Shown here: positions 55,219 through 64,000 of the stretch, in pieces
Numbering within the stretch: position 1 is the first letter of the stretch
How the letters are laid out: each line of letters opens with the position of its first letter
DNA from: Ananas comosus
Taxonomy: Eukaryota; Streptophyta; Magnoliopsida; Poales; Bromeliaceae
DNA: 64,000 nt
Assembly (NCBI RefSeq): GCF_001540865.1
Contig: NC_033627.1
Span: 8,164,799-8,228,798 of the forward strand
Direction: 5' to 3'
Notes under the pieces: generated by a model
Seen by the model: only the letters and a program-made list of their open reading frames with translations
The model's database searches: none
What the model was told of the DNA's origin: nothing
Made by a program: the position numbers and the translations under genes

Positions 55219-57478
55219 CTTTATTTGTCATGCCTTGCAACCGCCAATTTGGTCGATTCGTGTACGTCGATCAGACGCCGAACGGACAGAGCCTCCCCTG
55301 CCCGCCCAAGACTAACAACAACGAGATCAAGTATGTCAACAGTTGCCCAGGAAACAATAACCTCATACATGATCTAAGCAAGTACTAATACAAGCAATCG
55401 TTAAAAGAGAGAAAGATCTAGCTATTACAATTCCATTCAACATATACATCGAGTTTATATTTTTTCCATTCAACATATACATCGAGTTTATATTTTTCAT
55501 CTCCAAAATGTATACATGTTCATCCACAACTCCCCAAAATACATATACATCATGTCCTCTCATCTATCCAGGGTGTACTAATGCATAAAGAAAGCTGCTA
55601 ACTAACTAGGGCGCTATGCCCTTACCCCGGTCCTCGCCCGGTCCGCTCGAACTTGGCCCTGCAACCAAAGCGGGGTGAGAACTACGAATAGTTCCCAGTG
55701 GGTTCGGCCGCCGACTCCGCCGATCTTCCCACTAGGTCTAATCAGGCATAAGTAGATAGATAGATAGATATGAAAATGAGCTGCTATATAGTAATAAAAC
55801 CTACAACATGCTACTATGCCTCAATAAACAGAATGAATGCATGAACATAGTAATTAATGTACTCTACTAACATAATACTATGTCTCAATCTGTATGATAT
55901 AAAGGAAATGACTACATAGTAATGAAACCTATTATCAAGTACTATGTCTAATGTCCAATCTCATCGGCTAACCAAAAGGTTATGCCCAAACTCACATCTC
56001 AAATCTCGCCGGTGAGTAGACACTGCGCTACAAACACCCGAGACCGCCTGCTGGGTACTCGTGTTACCCAAACGCGACATCTACTCCGGAGCTCACTACT
56101 TGGGGTGGAGCGACCACGCCAAGGTTACACAGACTATGTGAGTACGATCCAATCTGTTGCACTAGTTCACATGCTACTACTTAGGAAATCATCTTATTTC
56201 CTAAGTTCATGTCATCAAGTTGTAAGTGTTCCAACTACACTAGTCCAAATGCCACTCTTTGGTTCACATGCTACTACTTAGGAAATCATCATCTATTCCT
56301 AAGTTCATGCCATAGTGTTTCTACTACACTAGTCCAAATGCCACTCTTTGAGTTCATTTACATGTCCAAGTTCATCTTTTGTTCTTTGGCACTATAGGAT
56401 TCCATGTCAAGACTAAATCCTCATGTGTCCACTAAATCAAGTACTCAACTCACTATATGATTTCTACTATGGAAACATGCAAGGAATTAAAGTACAACTA
56501 CTTAACACAACCTATAATGCATGATAACAATATATATGAACATATGCTATAATAAAACAACTCAGACATAGAAGGAAGTTCAACTGCTTCGGGATGGACA
56601 CCCCATTTTCTGGTGATGCCACGAAGCTAGACTCCGACTTTCGCAATTTTCCACCGCCTATCTCTCTCGACTGCGTCAAACGAAGCCAAAATAGGCTTTT
56701 CTTTAATATCTTTGCGCCGACTCGTCGGATTGTCGAATCGAGTTCACCAACGCGTTCGATTACTTAGCAGAGAGGTATAAATGAGATCAATCCCAACTTT
56801 GGATCTCAACTTAACAAAACCCTTTTTCCGAACCCTAGATGTTCAACTTTGCAAGAATACGCCACAATGACCGTCGATTCAAGCAAATAACATCTATTTA
56901 GCATCAAAGGGTCCTACTAAAACCAATTCTAGAGTCTAAGAAGCTAACCCTAGAAATCTACCATTAAAGCTCCCAGAGCTTACCTCTTCACAACTCCTCC
57001 AAGTCAAGGAAGAAGAAGAAGAAAACAAAGATCCACTTCCAAGCTTTAATCTCCACCAAGTCCTCTTCTTAGATTAACCCCTTGGGAGAGCTTCTGGAGA
57101 GAGAAAGGGAGAAAAAAAATGAGAAGATAAGTGTTCACTGGTTGTGAACATAAGAGAGGGAGATGGGGTCCATTTATAGGCTGCCACAATTGCAGAAAAG
57201 CCCCTCAACAATTGCTATTTGCAACATACTGCATTCTGCAGTTTTCTGCACTTGGTACCGATACGCGGGTCTTTTGTCACGGGATTAATAGCTGCGCAGA
57301 GGCCAAACTCGAGAGCTGCCTTCTCGGGTAGTTGGTCTGGTACTGGTACGCATTAGGGGTGTCACCGATTTAACAGCCAAAATTATTCAAATCCGAGAGC
57401 TACTACTTTCAGTCTGCTACGAGGTACCGGTACCACCCTGATGTTTAACCGGTTACACAATGCCCAGACTGCAGTTTA

Positions 57479-57602
57479 TGTCAGACCCCAGATAGTCCTA
57501 TATATGAGATATAATAGGGCTAAACTCTTAACCCGGAGTTAAGCGTGCTAGGACGGGAGTAGTCCTAGGATGGGTGACCCCCTGGGAAGTCGGGGCGTCA
57601 CA
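57479..57602 (+). mobile_element. 124-bp Cassandra-like solo LTR carrying 5S rRNA-derived sequence
   Basis: The insertion starts TGTCAGACCCC and ends GGCGTCACA, flanked by GTTTA at 57474-57478 and 57603-57607. The uninterrupted site is visible in the 3' LTR near 49895. Bases about 57535-57591 match the 3' half of plant 5S rRNA, including gttaagcgtgct and aggatgggtgacc, with about six differences over 57 bases as judged from memory of the 5S consensus. The segment covers the 5S internal promoter boxes. 5S-bearing short LTRs are known from Cassandra TRIM elements; this copy is shorter than I would expect for a Cassandra LTR. Confidence 0.85.
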
Positions 57603-57767
57603 GTTTAGCACTTGTTCGACTTCTATTTTGCGCCGAGCAATGCTAAAACTCAATTATCTCTTCTAGAACTCAACTTTGACCCCTCCAAAAATGTCAAATG
57701 GAACATTCCAAGCATCTTTCTTGCCACGCTTTGATCCTTTTAACCAAAAGTGGTTTAATACGTCGGG

Positions 57768-60363
57768 TGTAAGGAAGTGAATTCTCGAAATCCGAGAGTT
57801 CGACTTCGTCCAGGATCGATTAACTATCGAATGAGCACCCTTCGGGAAGGCTAAAGATATCCAAAACACAAAAAGTGCATTGGAGTTGAGTCCGAGAGAG
57901 CATATAGTGCAAAACCTGTACTGGGCTGAAGTTGCTCTCGGGGACCGGTTCCTGGCAGGGAGAGACCGGTCCCTGAGGCTGGTGGTTGCTGGGGATCTTT
58001 GATGCAACCGGTCCCAGGCTGAGGGGACCGGTCCCCGTGTGCGACGCTAGCGAGAAAAGCCAAAATTTGGCTAAGTCCCGAAAATCCAGCTCTCGGGAAC
58101 CGGTCTCTCAGATAGGAACCGGTCTCCCGAGGACCGGTCTCTCAGGGAGAGACCGGTTCCCGAACACGTGATATCTGGGGAGACTCTTGGGGACCGGTCC
58201 CAGGTCGGGGAGGCCGGTCCCTCTTGGCAAAAACTGCCCAGTAAAGGCAGTGCACAGGATGGAAAGTGGAGGGGCTTTTATGCAAAATGGCATTAATTAG
58301 AGAGTATAGAGAGAGAGAGAGCTCTCTCCCTCTCTCATTTTCACCCTCCTTCACACTCTCTCTTTCACTCATCTCTCTTTCTCTCTTTAAAAGGAAACGA
58401 AGGAGAAGGAAAAAGAGGAGAAGAAGAGGAAGAAGAAGAAGAAGAGAAGAAAGGAGAAGAAGAAGGCGATCAAAGAGGAGCTTTGGACATCTCCCTCTCC
58501 CTCTCCCTCTCCTCTTCTCTTTGGAGTTAGCACAAGAGGTAAGCCCTAACCCTAGCTTTTGGAAACTTAGGGTTTTGGGTTTTGAGTTTTGGAGAGGAGG
58601 TCAAATGGACCTCTTGCACCATTGTTGGTGGATTAGAGCTAGAGCTAGGGTTCCAAATTGCAAATGGCAAGATGTGAACCCTAGGGCTCCAAAATGGAGT
58701 TTTTGGTAAAGTATGAGATTGATCTCACTTGAGGCCTTGTAAACCTAATTGTTAGGTGTTTAAACACAGGGGCGAAGTCGGAATTTCGATTCGTCGAGCG
58801 GGAGAAAAGCTATCGGCAAAATAAGACCGATTGAGCATTGTTTTGGACCAAGGAAGTCGAGACCTTGTTGTAACGTTCGGCGAGAGGCATTTCTAGAACC
58901 TCTACAATGAGAAAAGATGGGGGGTGCCATCCCGAAGCCATCGAACTCCTTTCTATGTCTTAGAATTTCATATGATGACATCTCTTGCATGTTGCATTGT
59001 AGGATTGCATAGTAGTGTCATTCCTTATGCTTTCTAATTGATAACCTAGTGTACATGGAACGCTTGGTGACTTAGATAGGTGAGGATTGGGTCGGAACAT
59101 GGATCCTATAGTGCTAGAGAAAAGAGATGAATACGATGGGTGTTTGGTGACATAGAAAGTAACATCTAATGTTTAAAGAACAAACGGGTGGCATCTATGT
59201 TTAAAGAACAAACGAGTGGCATTAATGTAGTGTACTTGACACTAGAGGTTCTTTGTGAACTCAGGGATAGATGGACTCCCTAGTAAATGACTCATGAACA
59301 TCGAACTTAGTAAAGCTAAGTAGCTATGCATGATGGTCGGAATAGACGAGTTCCGCGAGATGTTGACCCTAGTTCTTAGGGTGTCCTCACTTGGAGAGGA
59401 TAGATCTAGCTCACAGTCTGTTATTCGGGATGGTATAGCCATCCATATCCTCAAATGGAGAGGATTGTCGTCGAGTACTCCGGAGTGTCGGATGATTAGG
59501 ACCACATGGAGGTCCGCAGACGGTCCTGGGTTTGGGGGCACATGGAGCTCCCCACCCAATGGGATGGAAAAAGGTGAGTTACGGGCGAACCCAAGGGTTT
59601 CGCCACAGATTGGGTAAATGAACAGTTAACAATGTCATTGAACATTATTATTCGAACATGGATCGAACTTGTTAGCATGGTAGTAAACCTTTACTATATG
59701 ATGCATGCATTCATTATACATGATTATGGGCATAGTAGCATAGTTTTCCTTTATGCCTTTACAGCTTTCAGATATTTATCTATATATCTGTCTACTTGTT
59801 GTTACTTGTGCCCACTTGGACCTAGTGGGGAGACCGGCGGAGTCCGCGGTCGAGCCCACTAGGAACTACAGAAGATAGTTCTCACCCCACTCTATTTCCA
59901 GTGGTAGGTACAGGTCTACCGAGCGAGGACCGTGGCAAGGGCATCGCGCCCGATTAGTGAGACCGTGGTAGTATAGTAGTTTTCCTTTTTGCATTAGCAC
60001 ACCTATGTATTGAGAGAGATTCATGTAGGTGAGGTTGGGGATCTATGTATTTTGATGAACAAATGTATTCATTTTGGGAAAAAGATGTACATGTAAAAAA
60101 AGATGCAAAACTATTATAATAGTTAGTAAAGTACTCTCTTTATTTCACTTATTTTTACTTGTGGATTGCTTGCTCTTAGTTGTTGGCACTGTTTGTGCCC
60201 CGTCGAATGTGTATGTTTAGAATCTGAATTCCTGGGTAAATTCTTGTACACATTCTTATTGTTGAGCCTTGGGCGGATAGGGGAGGTGCTGTCCGTTCGG
60301 CGGTCTGCCGGGCGCGCCCGTATCATGCCAAATTAGTAGTAGTTTCGGGGCGGGGGCGTGACA
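57768..60363 (+). mobile_element. Family-G solo LTR, target duplication TCGGG
   Basis: The LTR starts TGTAAGGAAGTGAATTC and ends CGGGGCGGGGGCGTGACA, flanked by TCGGG at 57763-57767 and 60364-60368. At 2,596 bp with no N and no internal genes, it is a true solo LTR. Landmarks are a palindrome cluster (57935-58230), CT then GA-rich tracts (58305-58480), AAGAACAAACGAGTGGCAT sub-repeats near 59180, and a stem-loop at 59855-59886. The right 120 bp resembles the end of family E. Confidence 0.92.
57935..58230. repeat. GGACCGGTCC-type palindrome cluster in the family-G LTR
   Basis: About ten ACCGGT cores, including gggaccggtcccc and gagaccggttccc, occur in 295 bp at the same relative place (about 170-460 bp from the LTR start) as in family B. 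Confidence 0.88.
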
Positions 60364-62625
60364 TCGGGGAATCAATATCTTACAACATCATAGGTCCATA
60401 TGGTGGTCTCTATACAAAAAGGGTCGCAACACCTATCCCAACTAAAACAAAAAGAAAGGTGTCCATCTGTGAATATATCTCCTAATGATTTAGCTAGTCG
60501 CAACTCCCTTGCCACGATCCCGAGCCTCACCTGTTGCGGAAGGCTCTGAAACAAAAGCAACAAATACATGGGGGTGAGAATTATTAAACAATAGTTCCCA
60601 GTGGGTAAGCCGCCGAGAAACACGAATTACACCACTAGGCCAACTAAGGCAAAAGTAGGGATACTAATATTATAGCATGATTACTTGCAAGAATTAAAGG
60701 AATTCATATGCCTCCAAATAACAATGTTATTTAACATGTATGAAACTATTCTATCACATGAATGAGCATAAAAGTGACTAATGTATATGTCCAAATGTCA
60801 TAGACTATCTAGTAGTGAAGTCTACATTAAGTTTGATTATAGTTATCCAAATCAACAAGGAGTTACACAAGGTAAAGTCCTAGCTTGCGCCATGCCTAAT
60901 GGCTCCGTGGTAGTCATCATTCCCACGCTAGGAATGAGCCTCGGTCACGGCAATCCACTTCGGCTCCCAATCCCGCACGTGCGAGCATGATGTCGCATAA
61001 GCCAACTCCGGAGTGCCGGCTTGTAGGGAGCGACCCTCACAAGATTTTGCGAATGAGCACAATGGTAAGCAAGCATGATCAACAATATAGGGATCTTGTT
61101 TATCATGTGTAAAATATGGAATATCAACTAGCGATCGAAAGATCGAATACTATGTCACCATGTCAAGTTCTAGTTATTCAACTACGTTAAGTACAACATG
61201 CTTAGTTTCATGTTTTGTCACTACCGTGCATTATGTCATATTTACCTTGTCTATAACAAGTATATTAGTTATCAAGCAAGCTAACCCTTTTTTGTTCCAT
61301 TCACTATGTATAATTCATAGGATAAACCATCATTCATCTCTAACATGCTTTCTAGTATTGCATAAGAGGAAATCACCATAATATATTATTTGATGCACAT
61401 GTCCACATTGTAAGTCTTTACTACATAGAGTATAAAATTTTCTATACATAACATGTATGAAGCATGTGTTCAGAAATTTTCTTATGTCATATCTAGCATG
61501 AATATGCATCTAATTAGGTCTAAAAATAATGTTGGAGACATAGAAGAGTTCACCCATTTCGGTGAGGTCAAACCCACCGGATACTCTTCGAACCCTTTCG
61601 TTCCTTCGAACGAAGTTGTCCACCAAGCTTCTAGCACCCTAAGAGAATTTCTAAGAGGGTTACAAACTTCTAACAAACCTCCTACAAAAATAACCAAAAA
61701 TCAAGTCTAAAATAGCTGAAAAAAATCTTTACCCAAGAAGAACTTGTCCAAAGTCTAAATCGAAGCTATATAGCTTCAAATCCAACCGAGAAGAGAGTTA
61801 TACACTTATCAATTTGACCCCAAAGGTTTAAAATCAACAATCCCCAAAATAAACCCTGGTTTTTTCAAAACTAGGTCTTTATCCACAAATCTTACAAAAT
61901 CTACAAGTAAATGTTGCAAGAAGAGTACTAATCTTAAAGAAAGCTCTAACCCAAGCTAGAGTTGGGGTTAGATCCTCAAACAAGCTCTCTTCTTCACTTC
62001 CAAGCCTCCTTCAAGAATCAAGTAGCTAGCCACCATGCAAAGGAAGAAGAAAAAAGATCAAAATCCAAATCTAAAAGAGTTTGGGGAAGAAATCCTAGAG
62101 AGAGAAAGGGAGAAAAACCTACCTCCACCTTTCTCAAGCCTAAGCACAAAGGGAGGCATGTGGGGGAAAGGGGGAGTCATATACATGATGTAACAATTCC
62201 CTTAAGACCCCACAAAAATTCAAAAATTACAAACTGCGCGAACTGTAGTTTTCTTCATTGAGTATCGGTACTCGAACGGGAGTACCGCTACCCGACCCTC
62301 AGGCAGGCAGAACCCGAGCGCAAGACATTCGGGTTTAATACGGTGTACTGGTATTCGCGCGATGCAGTACCAGTACCCAGCCCCAGTACCGGTACTCAAC
62401 ACCCCAAATCTCAAACCCGAGAACAACTTATTTCAGCACTCTACAGGGCACCGGTACCAACCTCTAGTACCGGTACTCAACACTGAAATTTGCACCTTGC
62501 AGATTTTGATGTCAAGAGCCCATTTTCGTGCCTAATAAGCTCCAGAAATAGGCAGAAACCATACAGACAACCCTCAAAACATCCATAATAGTTTAAAATT
62601 CTATTCTTATACTAGAACCTTACAA

Positions 62626-63100
62626 TTTGCTAAAGTTCAGTGTACTATATTGATGCATAAGAATTATATTTTTAAAATTATAATTTTATAGAGATTGTAT
62701 ACAAATTTGTATAAAGACCTCCTATATGTTTGAGATTATTTCTGTTAAACTAAATTTTAAGAATATCAAATTTTATATGCACTCCCAGTTTGTGATCTTG
62801 TGGTTTAAAAAGTTTCACTTTTTCTCTCTATAGTTTAGCTTATTTTTACTTTACCATTCTATGGTTCAAAAAGTTGCACTTTGTCCTTTGTGGTTTTGCA
62901 TATATTTTACTTTGTTATCATGTGGTTCATTAAAAATTTTTACTTTGTCACTCTAATTCATATAGAATTTTTTGGTAAAATAAAAATTAAGTCACAAAGA
63001 ATTAAAGTGAAACTTTTTGAACCACGGAGTGACAAAGTAAAAAATACTAAACCATAGGGGCCCATTTGAAGTTTACCCAAAAATTTATAATTGAGGGCAG
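62626..63100. other. AT-rich older DNA with diverged MITE, second unit continued
   Basis: No gene. Bases 62650-63095 align with 42325-42750 (shared atgcataagaatta, agagattgt, and the ttgtggtt-rich MITE). The right MITE end gtttaccc at 63078 is the reverse complement of GGGTAAAC, the end of the Mutator-type MITE at 36783. Confidence 0.65.
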
Positions 63101-63483
63101 AATTTTAAATTTAAATTTAATTTTTAAGTTTAAATTTCATAAAACTGCTATATATCTAGAAGTTAAATTAATTAGAGGATTTTATAATCAGTATTCAAAT
63201 TGAATGTCTTTTAGAATTTTTTTATACTACAAAAATTTACACTTGATTGTATAACTAATACTTTAGTTCAAGTTTTAAGTTCAAATTTGAATCAAATTAG
63301 AAATTTAAAACCCCAACATATTTGAAACTTTAATATTGACTAATTCTTTTAATAACTAATCATATATACAAAATTTAATCTCAAATTCAATAACTTCTAC
63401 AATAAATAAAACAAAGGGTATAATTGTAATTATACATACCGACAAAGAGGTGGGGTGAGATGAAACCACCAAATATATTTGCT

Positions 63484-63484
<1 letters not shown>
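63101..63484. other. AT-rich DNA, nothing recognised
   Basis: Sequence of low complexity rich in aaattt words; no gene, RNA or element end was identified. Confidence 0.6.

Positions 63485-63535
<51 letters not shown>
63485..63535. repeat. (ATA)n microsatellite, about 17 units
   Basis: An uninterrupted run of ataata lies 24 bp before the next LTR. Such runs are often length-variable. Confidence 0.95.
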
Positions 63536-63559
63536 TGAATAGATAGATAAGGCTTTATC

Positions 63560-64000
63560 TGTCAGGCCTCGCGATCGCCAATTTGGTCGGTTCGGATACG
63601 TCGATCAAACGCCGAACGGACAGAACCTCCCCTGCCCGCCGAAGGCTAACAACAACGAGATCATGTATGTAAACGGTTGCCCAGGAAACAATAACCTCAT
63701 ACATGATCTAAGCAAGTACTATTACAAGCAATCAACAAAAGAGAGAAAGATCTAACTATTACAATTCCATGCAACATTTACATCGAGTTTATATTTTTCA
63801 TCTCCAAAATGTATGCATGTTCATCCACAACTCCCCAAAATACATATACATCATGTCCTCTCATCTATACAGGGTGTACTAATGCATAAGGAAAGCTGCT
63901 AGCTAACTAGGGTGCTATGCCCTTACCGCGGTCCTCGCTCGGTCTGCTCGGACTCGGCCCTGCAACCAAAGTGGGGTGAGAACTACGAATAGTTCTCAGT
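63560..64000 (-). mobile_element. Start of another family-E (Tekay) LTR, cut by the window edge
   Basis: TGTCAGGCCTCGCGATCGCC is followed by sequence matching the LTRs at 43354 and 55226 (cgccaatttggtcggttcgg, then ctaactagggtgctatgccc). The stem-loop gtgagaactacgaatagttc lies at the very end of the window. It lacks the 32-bp duplication of the 5' LTR at 55432. Confidence 0.9.

Larger units (their letters stand above)
43354..60384 (-). mobile_element. Tekay/Del chromovirus, structurally complete, target duplication ACATC
   Basis: The element has a 5' LTR (55226-60384), PBS, gag, protease, RT, RNase H, integrase with chromodomain, PPT and 3' LTR (43354-50085). ACATC flanks it at 43349-43353 and 60385-60389. 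The gypsy order (integrase last) and a C-terminal chromodomain identify the Tekay clade. LTRs compared by eye over about 290 bp differ at roughly 16 positions, so this is not a very recent insertion. Every coding segment has stops or frameshifts. Four later insertions lie in or under its LTRs: 43593-48436 with 46507-46869 inside it, 57479-57602, and 57768-60363. Confidence 0.92.
55226..60384 (-). repeat. 5' LTR of the Tekay element, interrupted twice
   Basis: The start is TGTCATGCC at 55226 and the end CTTACA at 60384. Without the insertions at 57479-57602 and 57768-60363 (with their target copies) it is about 2.4 kb. A 32-bp local duplication (tccattcaacatatacatcg) sits at about 55432-55495. 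The stem-loop module is at 55676-55700, a GA tract at 57095-57130, and GTACCGGTAC palindromes at 57245-57440. Confidence 0.88.
43091..62625 (-). mobile_element. Family-F LTR interrupted by a complete Tekay element
   Basis: The left end is TGTCATGCCCGGGCCCC at 43091 and the right end ACCTTACA at 62625. The LTR resumes after 60389 with the same kind of modules: stem-loop at 60574-60605, CTCCGGAGTGCCGGCTTG near 61005, GA tract near 62095, and GTACCGGTAC-type palindromes at 62255-62480. Without the insertion it is about 2.5 kb. Flanks are TTGAT and ATTTG, which do not match, so a target duplication is not confirmed. AT-rich unit sequence continues on both sides, as expected for one insertion. Confidence 0.72.

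Noticed and set aside
57535..57591. 5S rRNA gene
   Set aside because: Only the 3' half is present, with several changes, and it is embedded in a small LTR-type insertion with its own target duplication.

Overview
This window is nuclear DNA of a land plant, almost certainly a flowering plant. It consists almost entirely of LTR retrotransposons inserted into one another. I found no host protein-coding gene and no intact RNA gene. The species cannot be named from the sequence; the mix of Sirevirus (Ty1-copia) and Tekay/Del chromovirus (Ty3-gypsy) elements would suit a monocot, but that is a weak lean. The assembly derives at least partly from BAC clones, because 84 bases of BAC cloning-vector sequence remain at 11274-11357. 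Single N bases at 10041, 11358, 16483, 25908, 29676 and 46680 look like contig joins, several of them at places where two LTR copies would be confused.

Layout. (1) 1-10040, minus strand: a Sirevirus. Read on its own strand it runs gag end, protease, integrase, RT-RNase H, env-like ORF, polypurine tract, LTR, primer-binding site, gag start. It is therefore circularly permuted around a single LTR with a period of 9,649 bp. (2) 10042-14095: right-hand ends of three nested LTRs whose left halves are missing, plus the vector remnant. (3) 14096-21367, minus: a gag-only, non-autonomous Tekay-type element (TR-GAG-like) with another LTR insertion inside its 3' LTR. (4) 21368-22160: a C-rich block, then older DNA with a TAGTGCAAC motif that resumes after 33268. 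(5) 22161-26376, plus: a Tekay-type element with a 2.6-kb LTR and gag, cut short at an N. (6) 26382-33268, plus: a solo LTR of a family with LTRs over 4 kb, carrying a nested LTR. (7) 33269-43090: older AT-rich DNA with a hAT MITE (36000-36633, 8-bp target duplication) and a Mutator-type MITE (9-bp target duplication). The Mutator-type MITE is split by a solo LTR, which is itself split by another. (8) 43091-62625, minus: an LTR holding a complete but decayed Tekay chromovirus (43354-60384, target duplication ACATC). Both of its LTRs carry further insertions, including a 124-bp solo LTR containing a 5S rRNA-derived segment. (9) 62626-64000: AT-rich DNA, an (ATA)n microsatellite and the start of another Tekay LTR.

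Pieces of the expected machinery can be recognised: gag with CCHC knuckles, aspartic protease, RT, RNase H, integrase, chromodomain, tRNA-Met primer sites and polypurine tracts. Every autonomous-type element seen has stops or frameshifts. The nesting is well supported by target-site duplications read directly from the sequence.

The most unusual pattern is that LTRs of otherwise unrelated families (one copia, several gypsy) carry clusters of short palindromes centred on ACCGGT. One type has GG/CC flanks, the other GT/AC flanks. A second shared element is a stem-loop of the form GGGAACTA...TAGTTCTCAC.
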